Notes: generated from the letters alone by a model not told the origin. A DNA stretch of 64,000 nucleotides from Flaveria trinervia (GCA_025506515.1 CM046456.1:68153159-68217158), one strand, 5' to 3'; counted from the first letter of the stretch, positions 33,428 to 45,835 are shown. Numbers and translations are program-made.

Positions 33428-33440
33428 AACTCCCCCTTGG
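33428..33440 (-). other. Polypurine tract of element E
   Basis: Plus-strand AACTCCCCCTTGG, i.e. CCAAGGGGGAGTT on the minus strand, adjoining the 3' LTR. Confidence 0.85.
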
Positions 33441-33814
33441 ACCTAGTTTCTATCATTGTCTGGCATCCTTCATTAGCTCGTCAAACTTCTTATGCCTCTT
33501 ATCGACTGTGACTCCGGCATGTATCTCGAATGCAAAACAGAGTCTTATCACGTTCTAAAATTGGAGGGCCTGTATAATATCCTGCGGATCATAGAATAAT
33601 GGCCACATGTATAAAGTATAAACATCACTAGCTGACAGGTTGGTTAGCCATATTGGGTCAAATACCCAGATGGTCTCCATTTGGCGCTTTTTCTATACTA
33701 CTATGACCGCTTCTCTTGTTTGCCAGTCATAATACCACCACTTGAAGTGGGGAGTGAAGTCCTATGGCATTTCCCTCATGGGGATCTTTGACATAGTACG
33801 CGGTGGACTCCACT

Positions 33815-36148
33815 TCAACACCACTTTGGGTTCCCAGTCCTTGGGTCCACCTCCGACCTTCGAATGTACCTCGTAGGTTGTTGAGACTTGAAATGAACCC
33901 ATCGTGTGTGGTATTCTCTCTTCAACGCAACTTCAAACCAGCCTGACATCTTCCTAGGGTAAGCATACAGCAGGTTCAGGCGTGCCAACTGGTTGAGCTC
34001 AAAACCAGGGAGAGTCTTCAGATCATGTGGAATCTTAAGATGCAATACATTTGGATCCTCAAAGTAAGCCCACGCTATAATCTTGCCAGACACCTTAAGA
34101 TGCTTCTTTACTTTGTAGAGCTTGGTGTAGGCACTCGGCTTTGGCGCTGTGCGTTGGGCACGGATCTCTGCAAAACAAGCGGCCCATTCGGCCTTTTTGT
34201 TCTCAACACCAACGTCATAGGCTTGGGCTTGGCTTTCTGATTTATCGGTTTCCCTTTCCATCGTATCCAATTTAACATGCATATCACTGTTGAGTGTATC
34301 TCCAAAATTTGGAACCATATTTCCCTCTCGATTAGTATATTCCGGATAGTGTTGTGCTGTGATGTCTTCAATCTCTATTTCATCAACATCGTTGAGCTCG
34401 TCATCATTAGCAATATCGACGGTAGGGGCATCCTTAACCAATTCATCCGGGTTTAACCAGAACATTTTTGCGAGTTGCTCATTAGTGAGGTTGTGAATAA
34501 TCTTTCTTTCTTCGGGAGTATAGCTTACTGACCTCCAAACAATCCCTTGTAGATCAAGTATCATTCTGAGTTGAGACTTGATCTGCTGAAGAGGAGCAAC
34601 ATCGTAGTCATCTCACTGATAATGTGGATCTGTTGATTTAAAACATTTAACACATCATGCATCAGTAAATAATCAAGACAGTAAACATTAAATATATGCA
34701 TAAACATTCATGCACTTGATTTTATACAATATTCAATTACACACGATTCAAATTACACAAACATCTATGCATTACTATTGTCCTGAATCATGTGTTCCTC
34801 TGCTGTCGGGGCTGATGTCGAGGCACCCGGATCTTGATTCCTTTTGGTTCACCTCTCACTAGCTTCTTGAGCACCTGAAACAGATGGATCTCCTCTTCTT
34901 CATCGTCTCCTCCATCCTCATCATCACCTCCCTCTGTATCATCCCCTTTATCATCACCTTCATCATCACCATCATCATCATCATCATCATCACTATCATC
35001 ATCACCACCATCATCGCCATCTCCCTCTAGGATCCTTAAAGGCTCATCCTTTGTGCCCTTAAGTTTGAGCATGATGGTCCTTTTGGCATCCTCTAACTCC
35101 TCGATCTTCTTAGTAGATAGCATGTTCTACTCCTTGAGTTGGGCAATCTCTTGACTTTGAGCAGCCATATGTTGAGCCTGCTCCTCAATCTGCTATGCCT
35201 GCTGAGAGATCTGATGTGATTGTGCAGCAGTAAGCTCCACTAATTGTCAGAGCTGAGCAGTCTTCTTGTCATCGGCAGCCAACAACTTCAGCACCATACG
35301 ATTTAGTGATGAAAGTTGTTCCTCTACCCCACTGGGATGTAGAGATGATCCTGAGGGAAAAGATGGGTGATATGATGGTCCTTCCTGGTGGCTAGAGGTG
35401 GTGGTGGTGGCAGTGGTGAATATGGGAGGTGGTATATGTGTGGGTGGTGATGGGTAAGCTATAGTGGTGGTGGATGTGATGTGGGTAAGTGGTGGAGTGG
35501 TTGTGGTATTGGTGGTGTGTGAGGTGGTAGTAGTGGTGGCAGGTGGAATGGTGGCAGTGGTGGTGGTGGTGGTGGAAGTAGTGGTTGTGGCTGTAGAAAA
35601 GGTCAATGTGAACTTTAGTCTCTTCCCCTTCTTGCCATAGGGGTGAGCCATTCTCTCTTCCTAGTGCCTTTACACACTGTGGCTCCCCTTTGGCTGCAGG
35701 GCAGGTCCGGGGTATATGAGGGACCTGAATTAGCAACAACAGCATCCCCGGACTCCCCTTGGCATCCACCAACCGCCCTTATACCTCTCTCGGTGGTAAC
35801 CGCCCTGCTGCCCACTATCCTGGTCAGTAGCTCTTCATCACTCTCCTCCTCCTCATTAGGAGGGCAAATATTCTGATGGAAACTGGCGGTGGTGGCATCT
35901 TCATGAGTGGGTGGTGGAGGTGTAACATGTGAAGTGGTGGCCCTAGAAGTAGCGGGGCCAGAATCTCCACCAGCGCCATTGTCATCGTCATCGGAATCAT
36001 CAGAAGGAAGAGCAATTTGCTCAACATCTGAATCACTCTCCTCGTGGCGCCACTTACGCCTTGCTGGCGCCACATACTCCTCCCGGGCCAGGTGCCCGAA
36101 CAGTCTCCTCACAAGGGGCTTAACCTGCTTCCCCCTATACACCATCAT
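33815..36148 (-). pseudogene. Accessory ORF of element E (downstream of pol)
   Basis: Frames at 36148-35615, 35651-35247, 35123-34788 and 34564-33815 follow one another on the minus strand. The first starts MMVYRGKQVKPLVRRLFGHL, about 85 bp after a TATA box, and is Ser/Asp/Pro-rich. Next come a Thr-rich low-complexity run made by ACC/ACT codons, an Asp-rich run made by GAT/GAC codons (about 34915-35040), and a well-formed 249-codon frame with SGKIIAWAYFEDPNVLHLKI. That tract resembles DQKIIAWKYDS in the plus-strand element. The PTIY and YPRF motifs of the other two copies are not seen, so the N-terminal domain is lost or has diverged. Function unknown. Confidence 0.6.
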
Positions 36149-36230
36149 GCGGCCCAGTGTAGTATCATCGCACTCTAGGCGATTTTAGGGCGAATGGGGG
36201 GTGATGAGTATATGCGAATGACTATAGCCC

Positions 36231-36238
36231 TATTTATA
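36231..36238 (-). promoter_or_regulatory. TATA box of the accessory ORF in element E
   Basis: Minus-strand TATAAATA within AAGTATAAATAGGG, about 85 bp before the accessory start codon and directly downstream of the CAGTCG/CGATTG motif array. Confidence 0.65.
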
Positions 36239-36510
36239 CTTAATCTGGTTCAATCGGATGACTGGATCCATTCGCTCTTTTCATTCGGGCGATTGAATCT
36301 CAATCGTGCGATTGGTTCAATCGATCACATCCAGTCAGCCGACTGGGTTTCAGTCGGGCGATTGACTCATTCGGACAACTCCATTTAGGCGACTAGCTCA
36401 ATCTTGTAAGCCATTCGTGTGAATGGTTCATACTCATGCTCCATTTGGTTGTTTAGTGCATAAGTATGGTACAATCGTACGACTGGTCCATACTCATGGT
36501 CCAGTCGTGC
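36239..36510 (-). repeat. CAGTCG/CGACTG dyad array upstream of the accessory ORF (E)
   Basis: Copies such as CAATCGTGCGATTGG, CAGTCGGGCGATTGA, CAGTCAGCCGACTGG and CAATCGTACGACTGG recur about ten times in 270 bp. Each is a near-perfect dyad of (C/T)A(A/G)TCG with CGA(C/T)TG around two bases. The same dyad occurs in both LTRs, in the leader at 39780-40110, and in the solo LTR at 47507. Confidence 0.85.
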
Positions 36511-38137
36511 GAATAGAACATACTCATGATTTTGACTTTTTGACCATTAGACATTTAACCCCTTTTAACTTTTAATTAAAAATTTTGATCATTTGATCAT
36601 CTCAAACATGATCATTTTAACTTTGAAAACTTTTGATCACCTCAGTCGTGATCCTTTTGAACAAAACACATTTTGTCACCTCAAATCTGACCCATTTAAC
36701 ATTGAAAACACGTTTGGTCACCTCAGACGTGACCCTTTTTAAGTAATTAAATCCCAGATTGAATTTCATGACATAGTCTGACATATAACACTAAATTGAC
36801 TAAATGTTAAAATAAAACAAAAGAGCTCATATTAAAGACAAAACTAAAGATGTTTTTGTGATTTTGTGTGAGGTGAAAATCCTAAGATAGAAATCTAACA
36901 GATTTATTTCTTGAACAGGCGGCTTCAAGATATTTTGACCATAAGTGGAACGATTCATTATGGAATCATACAGGTAATCAACTCATTCAGGACGTGTTAC
37001 CAAAATCATTTGATGCTAGATTCTTGTTTTCATCGAGAGTCATCAGCAAATTAAGGATATCAAAACTAGTACTATAAGACGCACACATTGATTTGGACTT
37101 TCAAGAATTTCCGCCACGATGATTGTCAGTATACTTGTCCACTTAAATCCATACACAGACTTTTGACAAAGATTGGTGATGGTTTAAGGTTTAATTATTT
37201 CAAAAAGCATTTGTGGATCCCATGCTTATATGGTAATCAACATTTTTCAAGAAATTTTTGAGTGGTCTACGGTATTTTTGACAAGAAGAAACTATTCTTA
37301 GAGTTTTCAAAGAGAAGCCAAGCCTCAGGTCAGTGCCACCGCATAGCGGAGAGGCGGCAAACAACAATGAATTCTAGAATATATAGGTTACGCTTATCCT
37401 TAGGTCAGTGCCACCACACAGCAGAGAGGTACATAACCTATCTTCTTGTTTGAGCAATTTTATTCTTTTTGCACAGATCGCACCAACCACATAGGTTATT
37501 AGTTTGATTTCTTTTTGCATTTTTCATCATGTGCTTTGCTCATATTTTGGTCATCCGCACACATTTTTGGCGTTTATTTTGCTCGTCACCCCTTATTGGA
37601 ACTCTGTTGATTGTATTAACCAGGGATAAGATGATAACCCATAGCTTATTAAACAACTTAGTTTGATCTTGAGATCACCAAAGAGGTCTACTTATATATT
37701 GTGTTGAATCTATCGACACATCATCTAATGGTCTAGCAACCTCTAGGTCTATTTTCTCTGTGTTACCTTAGTAGCAGCTAGTTTTACTATCATTTTTTCT
37801 TTTATTTTTGCTTAGACTTCTCAGACTTATACTTTGAATTTCACATCTAATTCAATTTGAATCTTTTAAAGTCCCAAATTCTCTGTTCCTGTGTACTATC
37901 ATTTCCATAGTCGTTAAATCAGTTTCACAGATCCGATCTCATTTCTACCAGCTTGCCTGTCCTCCTCCCTCTCTTTTTTTATTATTAATCCTAACTTAAC
38001 TTACCCTATTCTCCCCCTAAAATTCTAAAACCGTAAACGAATTGCGTTTTTTAGGATTTTACTAGGCGAAGAAATAAAATTAATTAAATGACATAAAATT
38101 AAAGAAAATAAAAGAAAATTTGACTCGACGCATAGGA
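36511..38137 (-). other. Spacer between RNase H and accessory promoter, element E
   Basis: Non-coding. At about 36580-36745 a unit of roughly 50 bp (TTTTGATCACCTCAGTCGTGATCC and variants, then AACTTTGAAAAC) is repeated three to four times. At 37325 and 37406 a 28-bp string (AGGTCAGTGCCACC...GAGAGG) occurs twice. No gene seen. Confidence 0.55.
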
Positions 38138-39814
38138 CTAAACATGTTCATCTTCTAGAATTACATCACTTTTCTTTTTAATTCCGTTGACCTCTAACAA
38201 ATAAAGAAAATGTGGTTTATCAAAGGCTTTTGTGTAGAGGTCAGCGCGTTGGAAATCCGTATTTATCTTAACAACATCGATTAGATTCTTTTCAAAACAA
38301 TCACGTATAAAGTGATATTTAATACCGATGTGTTTGGTCTTAGGATGTTGGACAGGATTTTTGGTAACGGCTATTGCAGTAGAATTATCAACAAATATAG
38401 GGGTGTTATAAAATTTCAAACCGTGGTCCCGCATCTGCTGTTGAATCCAGATGATTTGAGAGCAGCAGCTTGCCGCAGCAACATATTCAACTTCACAAGT
38501 TGACAGCGCAACTGATGTCTGCTTCTTACACTGCCACGTGACTAATCTTCTCCTAAAAAATTGACATCCTGCTAATGTGGATTTGTAGTTCAACTTGCAG
38601 CCGCCATAATCCGAGTCACTGTACGCGGTAAGCTCGAAATCATCGTCATGAGGATACCACAACCCAAGTGTTAGTGTACCCTTCAGATAACAAAATATCC
38701 TCTTGACCCCTATAAGATGGTTAACTTTTGGTTTCACCTGATATCTTGAACAAAGACATGTCGCATACATGATATCAGGTCTTGAGGCAGTGAGGTACAT
38801 GAGGGATCCAATCATTCCTCAGTACATGGTGGCATCAACGAGATCACCATTCTCGTCGGGTGCTACATAATGGTTTGTAGCAAGTGGAGTCCCAGCTGCG
38901 TAAACATTCTCCATGTCAAACCGACTGAGAATATCCCCTACATACTTGGTCTGATGTAGAAATATCCCCTTTGGTGTTTGATCCACCTGTAACCCGAGAA
39001 AGAATTTCATCTCTCCCATGGCACTCATTTCAAATTATGCTTTCATTACTGCTTCAAATTCTTTACATAAGTCTTCGTTCTTGGAACTGAAGATTATGCC
39101 ATCAACGTAAATCTGAACAAGCAGCAGATCACCATCCTTTTCTTTGATGATTAGTGTACAGTCAATTACACCTCTGCAAAATCTGTGTTTCACAAGGTGA
39201 GTTGAGAGTTTTTCATACCATGCTCTCTGGGCTTGGTGAAGCCCGTGGAGAGCCTTATCCAGTTTATAAACTCTGTCCTGATGATATGGATCCTCAAATC
39301 CTTCGGGTTGACTAACATACACTATTTCCCGGATTTCACCATGAAGAAATGCACTCTTTACATCCGGTTGATAGACTTTAATCTTCATGTAAGAGGCATA
39401 GGCTAGGAAGATACGGATGGCTTCCATTCTCGCCACAGGTGCAAATACTTCATTGTAATCAATTCCCTTGACTTGTCGAAATCCTTGAACTACAAGTCGA
39501 ACCGTGTTCCTGATGATGACACCTTGGTCATCTTTTTCACATTTCAAGACCCACTAGGTGCCGATGACCTTTGCACCTTTAGGTCTATCTACTAGTGTCC
39601 ATACACCTAACTTCTTCAAATGAAGAAGTTCTTCTTGCATGGCACTCACCCATGCCTCGTCGTTTAGGGCTTCACTGACGTATTTTGGCTCATATTGAGA
39701 CACAAAACAATGGTATGCACCATCATGAAGATACCCTTTTTCCATTACTGACGTATTTTGAACTATAAAACAAGACTGGCTCACTCGTGCGAATGGACTA
39801 TACGATTGGATCAC
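38138..39814 (-). pseudogene. Copia reverse transcriptase and RNase H (E)
   Basis: RT: EALNDEAWVSAMQEELLHLK, a stop at about 39552, DYNEVFAPVARMEAIRIFLA, VKSAFLHGEIREIVYVSQPE, and VQIYVDGIIFSS. The catalytic motif is YVDG instead of YVDD, so the second metal-binding Asp is lost. RNase H: YSDSDYGGCKLNYKSTLAGC, CEVEYVAAASC, and RADLYTKAFDKPHFL. Frames break at 39550, 39030 and 38816. Clearly inactive. Confidence 0.85.
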
Positions 39815-40326
39815 TTGTGCGAATGAGGAGTGCGAATGAATTTAATCGGGCGATTGGAGTCAGTCGTGCGATTGAAATGGAAGAATGGACTCAAACGACT
39901 GGAGTTGTTCGGTCGTGCGGATGAAGTATGCGACTGAAGTGTGCGAATGAATTCAATCGTGCGATTGGATTCAGTCGTACGTATGGAGTGTGCGATTGGA
40001 GACAAGCAAATAGGGTTGTTCAGTCATACGAATGAGTGAGTGACTGAGTTCAATCGTGCGAATGGGATGTGCGATTGAGTTCAGTCGTGCGATTGGGCCA
40101 ATCGTGTGACTGAAGGCTGCTATTTTTGCAAAATCGAGGGTTTTTTGACACTTTGACATAAAATCATGATTTTTCAAGAACCCTAATCTGTCGTATGCCA
40201 TTAAATGTAAACTTTGAGACCTGGAAATGTCGAAAACATTTTTTTACTCAAAAGGTGACTCCTTTGAATGAAAAACGTGATTTTTACACCGAACTAATCG
40301 AATCACATGCAAAATCAAGAGCCAAT
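39780..40326 (-). repeat. Motif-rich leader of element E
   Basis: Between RT and the primer site only about 510 bp remain where gag to integrase should be. Most of it (39780-40110) is another array of the E dyad (CACTCGTGCGAATGG, CAATCGGGCGATTGG, CAGTCGTGCGATTGA and so on, about 15 copies). The open frames across it are by-products of the repeat. Confidence 0.75.
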
Positions 40327-40338
40327 GCTCTGATACCA
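40327..40338 (-). other. Primer binding site of element E
   Basis: Plus-strand GCTCTGATACCA, 2 bp from the 5' LTR; initiator tRNA-Met type. Confidence 0.88.
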
Positions 40339-40340
40339 CT

Positions 40341-41075
40341 TGTTAGAGGGCCGTGTATGTATGGAGTACTAACTGATAATGCGTGAAACCAGACCAAATA
40401 GTGCGGAATCCTATTTGATTTGCGATCCAATCAGTGAGAACACAATCTCGATCAATCTAACGATTAAAGAAACGTTAAGAACGGGTAGAACAAGATCATA
40501 TGCACACTATGAACTTGGAACAGGCTTTCTGGACGCTCTGGACGGCTAGGTTATTAGTATGTGTCATAAGTATTCAAGTGTTACATTTTTCCACGAATTA
40601 GATGGTATTTATAGGTTATGGGTTTCCAATCGTACGACTAAACCATTAGCATGGTTCAGTCGTGCGACTGAATCATGCGATTGATCCATATGCACGACTG
40701 AAGGTTCAGTCATGTGACTGAGTCAATCTTATGTCTCAATCGTGCGACTGATCCAATCTTCTGGTTCAGTCGTGCAACTGGTCCATTAGCATGAGGTATT
40801 CATGCGTATGGTCCATTAGCATGGTCCATTCGCATGAAGACTCATACAACTAAGTTTGAACGCATTTGTCAATCATTATTGACCAAGAACTATGCACAAC
40901 AACCTCAAACCTATATAGTAAGTTCATTATACTTTATCGCACAATAATATAATGAAACATTAAACGTTATAAGCATCAACCATATATTATATTTCATTCA
41001 ACTTATTATTACATATGTGTAAGACATGACAGACATTTATATTAAGCTCATAAACTAGGGATATATGTATCAACA
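40341..41075 (-). repeat. 5' LTR of element E
   Basis: Runs TGTTAGAGGGCC to TGTATCAACA on the plus strand, 735 bp. Contains seven or so CAGTCGTGCGACTG-like dyads (40625-40800) and a TATA box (40606-40613). Confidence 0.85.
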
Positions 41076-42128
41076 GAAATCTACATTTTTCTACATAAAG
41101 CTGGAAAATTTGTCTTGAGAACTCTATATATAGTAACAAGCTCATGAACATAGATCTAGGCTTGTTGACGATAATAGAGGCATAATTTCTTATCTTTCAC
41201 ATGAAATCCAAGTTTTCTCTCTCTAGAAATAACACTTTCTCTCTCTAAACCTTTTTGAAATCCTAAGAAAGCAAGAAAAGGAATATGTGCTACCACTTTC
41301 TATTTTTAGGAGCTTTAGAGTATTCAGCTTATTATATAGCCACCTTTAGTCCTCGTTCTAATTGAAAATCTCAACCACCCTTTTTATTTCTAATAACCAA
41401 ATGTGACATTCTTATGCATGGAAAACATATATGTGGTTTACAAACCTAAATAAATATTTAATGATTCAAACTTTGTCAATGATTACTTAAAAAAGGTGTC
41501 ACTTTTAATATGAGGACATTATGACTCCTAGTAGATGCCTAAGCTCAAGTGTTTATGTTGCTCATACGTAGATATACTTTTATTCATGTGCACATGTTTA
41601 TGTTCCTGTGTAGATACTAATTCCATGTGTAGTTGCCATTTTTTAAAAACACATGTTTTACCTCATATGTACTTACCTCACATCATATGTACATATTCCA
41701 TCCATACTCAGTCATTTAGTTAAGCATAAATACCATAACCCATGCATAGTTACTTACTCATACACAGACACCATTACCCAGGCAGAGCTACTTGCTTATG
41801 TACAGATACTCTAACCCATGTGTATATCTTTTTTCATGCACAAATATCATTGCTCATGTGTATTTAACCTTGTTTATACTTTGAATTAATTAACCATGCC
41901 TAGATACTACTTGTTTATGTGTATATTCATTGCTCATGTGTAGTGCCTACTTAGAGTAATTCTAATATCTACAATTCTAATATCTACAATGATATATCAC
42001 TTAGAAGTATAAGTATGTCAAACGTTAATATATATCCATGTTTGCCCATAATCAATGTGTTATATAATATGTGTGTAATAAATACTACCTATATGGTCTA
42101 CCTGACCCTAAAGTCTTGTATATGCAGT
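41076..42128. other. Intergenic DNA with diverged CATGTGTAG-type repeats
   Basis: From about 41530 to 41950 a loose repeat with a period near 45 bp is visible (CATGTGTAGATAC, CATGCATAGTTACTTACTCATAC, CATGTGTATATC). It is too diverged to count exactly. No gene seen. Confidence 0.45.
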
Positions 42129-42683
42129 GTTGTAAAACTCGGCCTAAGTGGCCGAGTACTCGGTGAGTATTTGGAACTCGGAGGTTTACTGGGGCGCTTT
42201 TCTTCAACTCGGTTAACCTTACTCGGAATCGATCCAACTCGAACCTACTCAGACCAACTCGGCCCAACTCAGACCTACTCCATCCAACTCGACCCAACTC
42301 GGCCTACTCGATCCAACTCGGACTTTTGCTGTTTTTCATCGATTTTTGCTATTTTTCACCCATTTTTGTTGTTTTTCAATAATTTACTTTAAAAGATGAG
42401 TATTAAATGGTTACTATATGTATACATATTAAAAAATGAATATCATATTTTAAAATAGTATAGTATCCAACATATTCTTTTAATATATATTGATTTTCAC
42501 GTAATATGTTATAAATATTGTAAACTTATTATATTTGACATATATATAGTTTCTTAAAAATTAATCTTTATAATGTACCATATCCGGGTACTCCCCGGTT
42601 ACTCTCCGAATACTCCCCGCCTAGGCCGAGTACGCGCAACTCTCCAGTCGACAAATCTGGCAGTGCTTAACGACTTTTGCAAC
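42129..42683. mobile_element. MITE-like element with internal ACTCGG repeats
   Basis: The left end GTTGTAAAACTCGGCCTAA and the inverted right end GTTGCAAAAGTCGTTAAGC match at 14 of 19 bases. Both ends carry CGAGTACTCGGC/CCTAGGCCGAGTAC blocks that can pair. Inside (42220-42325) CCAACTCGGACC units of 10-13 bp repeat about ten times. Rich in GC against an AT-rich background. No clear target duplication, so the type is unsure. Confidence 0.5.
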
Positions 42684-43004
42684 CATGATTATATGTAAGC
42701 ATTTGCTTACTTTGAGACGTGCATTATATGGTCACTTGAATCTTACAAGGTGCAAGCATGTTACTCCTTATTATGCAGCCATGTAACTGAAGTAACATGC
42801 TTGCATAATGCAAAACTCTAATGAGCATATAATGCACAAAATGCTTGCTTGAAGCAAGGCTCAAGTGATATGTAAATCGCATGGGCAACATTTCATAACA
42901 CATGTCATATAGCGCATTTGAAGCATTAACATACATATAAGTCTAGGTGAAGACATACAAAAATCACACTAAGTATCAGACAAGTTTTATATGTATTTGA
43001 TAAG

Positions 43005-43400
43005 CTTTGTCTTAATAGATTACACTTTTGATAAGGTAGGATGATGAGCAAATATATAACTTTTAATGGTAAGGTTTTAATTGGATGTACTCAAGCTTAG
43101 GTGACTACAAATAAGTAAGTTTTAATAGTATTTAATCATGTGTAGGTAATCTAGCGATGGCTAAATATCGATGGCATTTGTTCATGCATAGGTACTGGCA
43201 ATAGGTAAAGTTTTGATAAGATTTGTTCATGCGTAGGTAACTTGCGATATGTTACGTTTTGATAGGATTTGTTCATGCGTAGGTGACTTGTGGATAGGTT
43301 AAGTTTTGATGGGATTGTTCATGCATAGGTTACTTGCAAAGGGTTTGTTGTTGATGGGATTTGTTCATAAGTTGGTAACTTGTGATGGTTAAGTTTTGAT
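43005..43400. repeat. Minisatellite, unit about 46-57 bp, about seven copies
   Basis: The core TTGTTCATGCGTAGGTAACTTG followed by CGATA(G/T)GTTAAGTTTTGATGGGA recurs with changes from about 43080 to 43400. More decayed copies lie on the left. Non-coding. Confidence 0.75.
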
Positions 43401-45594
43401 GTAATAAGATCAATTGTGGGGATTAGCTACTATTCGATCTCATAAACTGATTCTACCTAATTAACCTTTAAAACATGGAAATTACATTTCATACCAGTTC
43501 ATCATTTATTAACATAAACATGTTGTGTATGCGTGAAATGATCGTTAACATGACCATAGAATTTAAGGTAATAACTTTAACATATCATGTAAGCATCTAA
43601 TTATTTGATTATGTGCATTGTTTGGTCACTGAAGTCTTGCTTTGTACCGATATGTCACTAGAATCTTTTACTAAGTACAAGCAAGTAGCCTTGATGATGA
43701 TTCATCAAGTTGCTTCAAAATATTCAACAAGTTGCTTCAAAGTATGTGTTATGCTTTGTCACTGAATATCACCGTATCACATCTCTAATTTATCATTGGT
43801 AAACATGGTTTCATTTTTTTCACTATTCAAAGACTTAATAAAATTTCAAGTAAAAAAAATTATGTTTTAAAAATATATATATATGACACACTAAACAACA
43901 CTGACTTTTTAGTGTCACGTCAACCAAATTAAAGGTTGGTTGCGCTTGAGTTTGGATAACATGAAGGAGCTTACCCGACATTAAATATTGGCATTTTCTT
44001 TCAATGTTTATGTCATGATTTTAAGAAAATAATTACTCTATGTAATTGACAATGTAAGCCATAATGTTCAATGATGAATGTTTAAAAAAAATCCGCTGCT
44101 GTGACTATGAAATTTTATAGTTTAAGACTTACGGTAATGATGTACGAATCCAACTATCAGAACATCTGAAAACGGAGCCTTACGAGGTAACTTTGTAAGA
44201 GTGTCAAATGACTCCGCATTGAATTAAGTTTTCGATGATAGTGTGTAATGGAGGAGCCATTTTAAGTAATTAACTGAATTGATTTGTTGTGCATGTTATG
44301 AACCATGGATTTCAATTCACTAATTCACACTTTTATGTAGGAGTTTAATTATAGTTTGCTATGTCAAATTTAGTTTTCCAAAGATTCGACATTAGCTACC
44401 AAATTTAGATCTGTGTTATAAAAGAAGGAGTTAGATGTAATGGTACCAATTCAGAAATAAAATTAATTCTTCTTTGAGAGTGCATTTTGTGAGTTGTGTT
44501 CCCACCCTATCACGTATAGTGTAATATGTGAATCGCCTAAGATGTTGCATGCTAGAATGTTACGCCCTAATGGTTTTGACTTGGGATAGATAAAGATAAA
44601 GGAGCAATCATAGAAGGTAGCATGAGTTATTGCCACTGGTATATAGCAAACAAGTACTGGTGCAATTTTGTCCACAAGACATTAATGAGATCCGATGAGG
44701 GTTTTTGAATCTCTGCAGGCTCGAATCTCATTAACATCCTATTCGATCAGATGATGTTTTCAGACGTTTTCATTTTGATGAATGATATGATGGAGGACAG
44801 CTAGCTCAATTCAAACAATATATGCAATGCAGTTGGTGATCACAGATTCTTGATTGCAAACCAAAGTATTTAAAGATCAGCAGTTCTTCTGTCTGGGATT
44901 CTTTATTCATTAACTATCCACACAACCTTCAATGTGTCATAAATTGTTCATCTATCTGGGATTCTATCTATCATCTATCATGCAATATATTTGCATTTAT
45001 TAATTATCCAACACAAGACACAACCTTCAATACATTACAGATTACGTTTCTATCCCTTTTTAAATCTCCGTTTAATCATGCCTTTTAGATGATAATATCA
45101 TCGTGAACTGTTTAAATGTAAAAAAGGTACCTTAATTTGTTGCATTCTTTGGTAACAAAATGCATTGAATAATTAATGGAAATGGAATGTATGTTTTAGA
45201 AGTATGCAACAAACTTAAACATATTTGTCATAGAGTATATAATGGTTGACGAAAGTATCTGTAGCCACGAATTGAAGCTAAGAGCACCAGCAATATATGG
45301 TGAAGGATGTCCTTAGCAAGGACAAAGCATTGCTCTTATGTTTTTCGGGAAAATAAAAGAGTTTCAAATGTATGGAATTGAGCACAAATATTACGTTTAG
45401 CAGGAGGTTTCTCTTTATTTAAGAAATAAAAGGTTCAATAAAGTACTTAACTTGTGGTTTTAAGTATAAAAATTAACTAGATACAGTAATGTTCATTGTA
45501 TTACTATTTATTCAACTAAATTGTAACCAGTTTATAAAATAAATTATTTATAAAAGTTACTAATATGGTCTTGACTATGATGAGACATTCAGCC
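43401..45594. other. Intergenic DNA, unassigned; dispersed repeat at 45270-45440
   Basis: No gene, LTR or array was recognised in 43401-45269. Bases 45270-45440 match 55070-55225 (GGACAAAGCATTGCTCTTA, GGAAAATAAAAGAGTTTCA and other blocks), an old dispersed repeat. Confidence 0.45.
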
Positions 45595-45835
45595 TCGTGG
45601 CAAAGTTAACAACGATTCAGATACTATTAACCGTGGCAACATGTTCGGATTGGAGTCTTAAACAATTACATGTACACAACGCGTTTTTATATGGCGATCT
45701 TGATGACACAATTTATATGGAACAGCCAATTGGATATGAAGTGAAGTTTTGACAAGACTGTGTATGTAAGTTGAAGATAGCGTTGTACGGATTCAAACAA
45801 TCTCCACGCTCATGGTATTAGAATTTGGAGAACTT
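45595..45835 (+). pseudogene. Copia reverse transcriptase scrap upstream of the FAF gene
   Basis: The translation shows LHVHNAFLYGDLDDTIYMEQ and LKIALYGFKQSPRSWY, the copia RT blocks around the DVxxAFLxG and YGLKQ motifs, with a stop between them and another after WY. Only about 80 codons remain and no LTR is attached. It ends about 220 bp before the FAF start codon, so it forms part of that gene's upstream region. Confidence 0.8.

Larger units (their letters stand above)
32679..41075 (-). mobile_element. Copia element E, internally deleted
   Basis: Two related LTRs (749 and 735 bp, visibly diverged, roughly 80-85% by eye) bound 8.4 kb. The primer site (40327-40338) and polypurine tract (33428-33440) are in place. 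RT and RNase H lie at 39814-38138 and an accessory ORF at 36148-33815. Gag, protease and integrase are missing between the 5' LTR and RT. The flanks CTAAT (32674-32678) and GAAAT (41076-41080) share only three of five bases, so the target duplication is decayed or the ends are recombined. Older than C by LTR divergence. Confidence 0.82.

Noticed and set aside
34788..35123. Asp-rich frame as a separate acidic protein gene
   Set aside because: It is a trinucleotide-repeat tract within the broken accessory ORF of element E, bounded by stops.
39811..40201. Open frames of 64 and 76 codons in the E leader
   Set aside because: They are translations of the dyad repeat array, with no domain and no codon signal.
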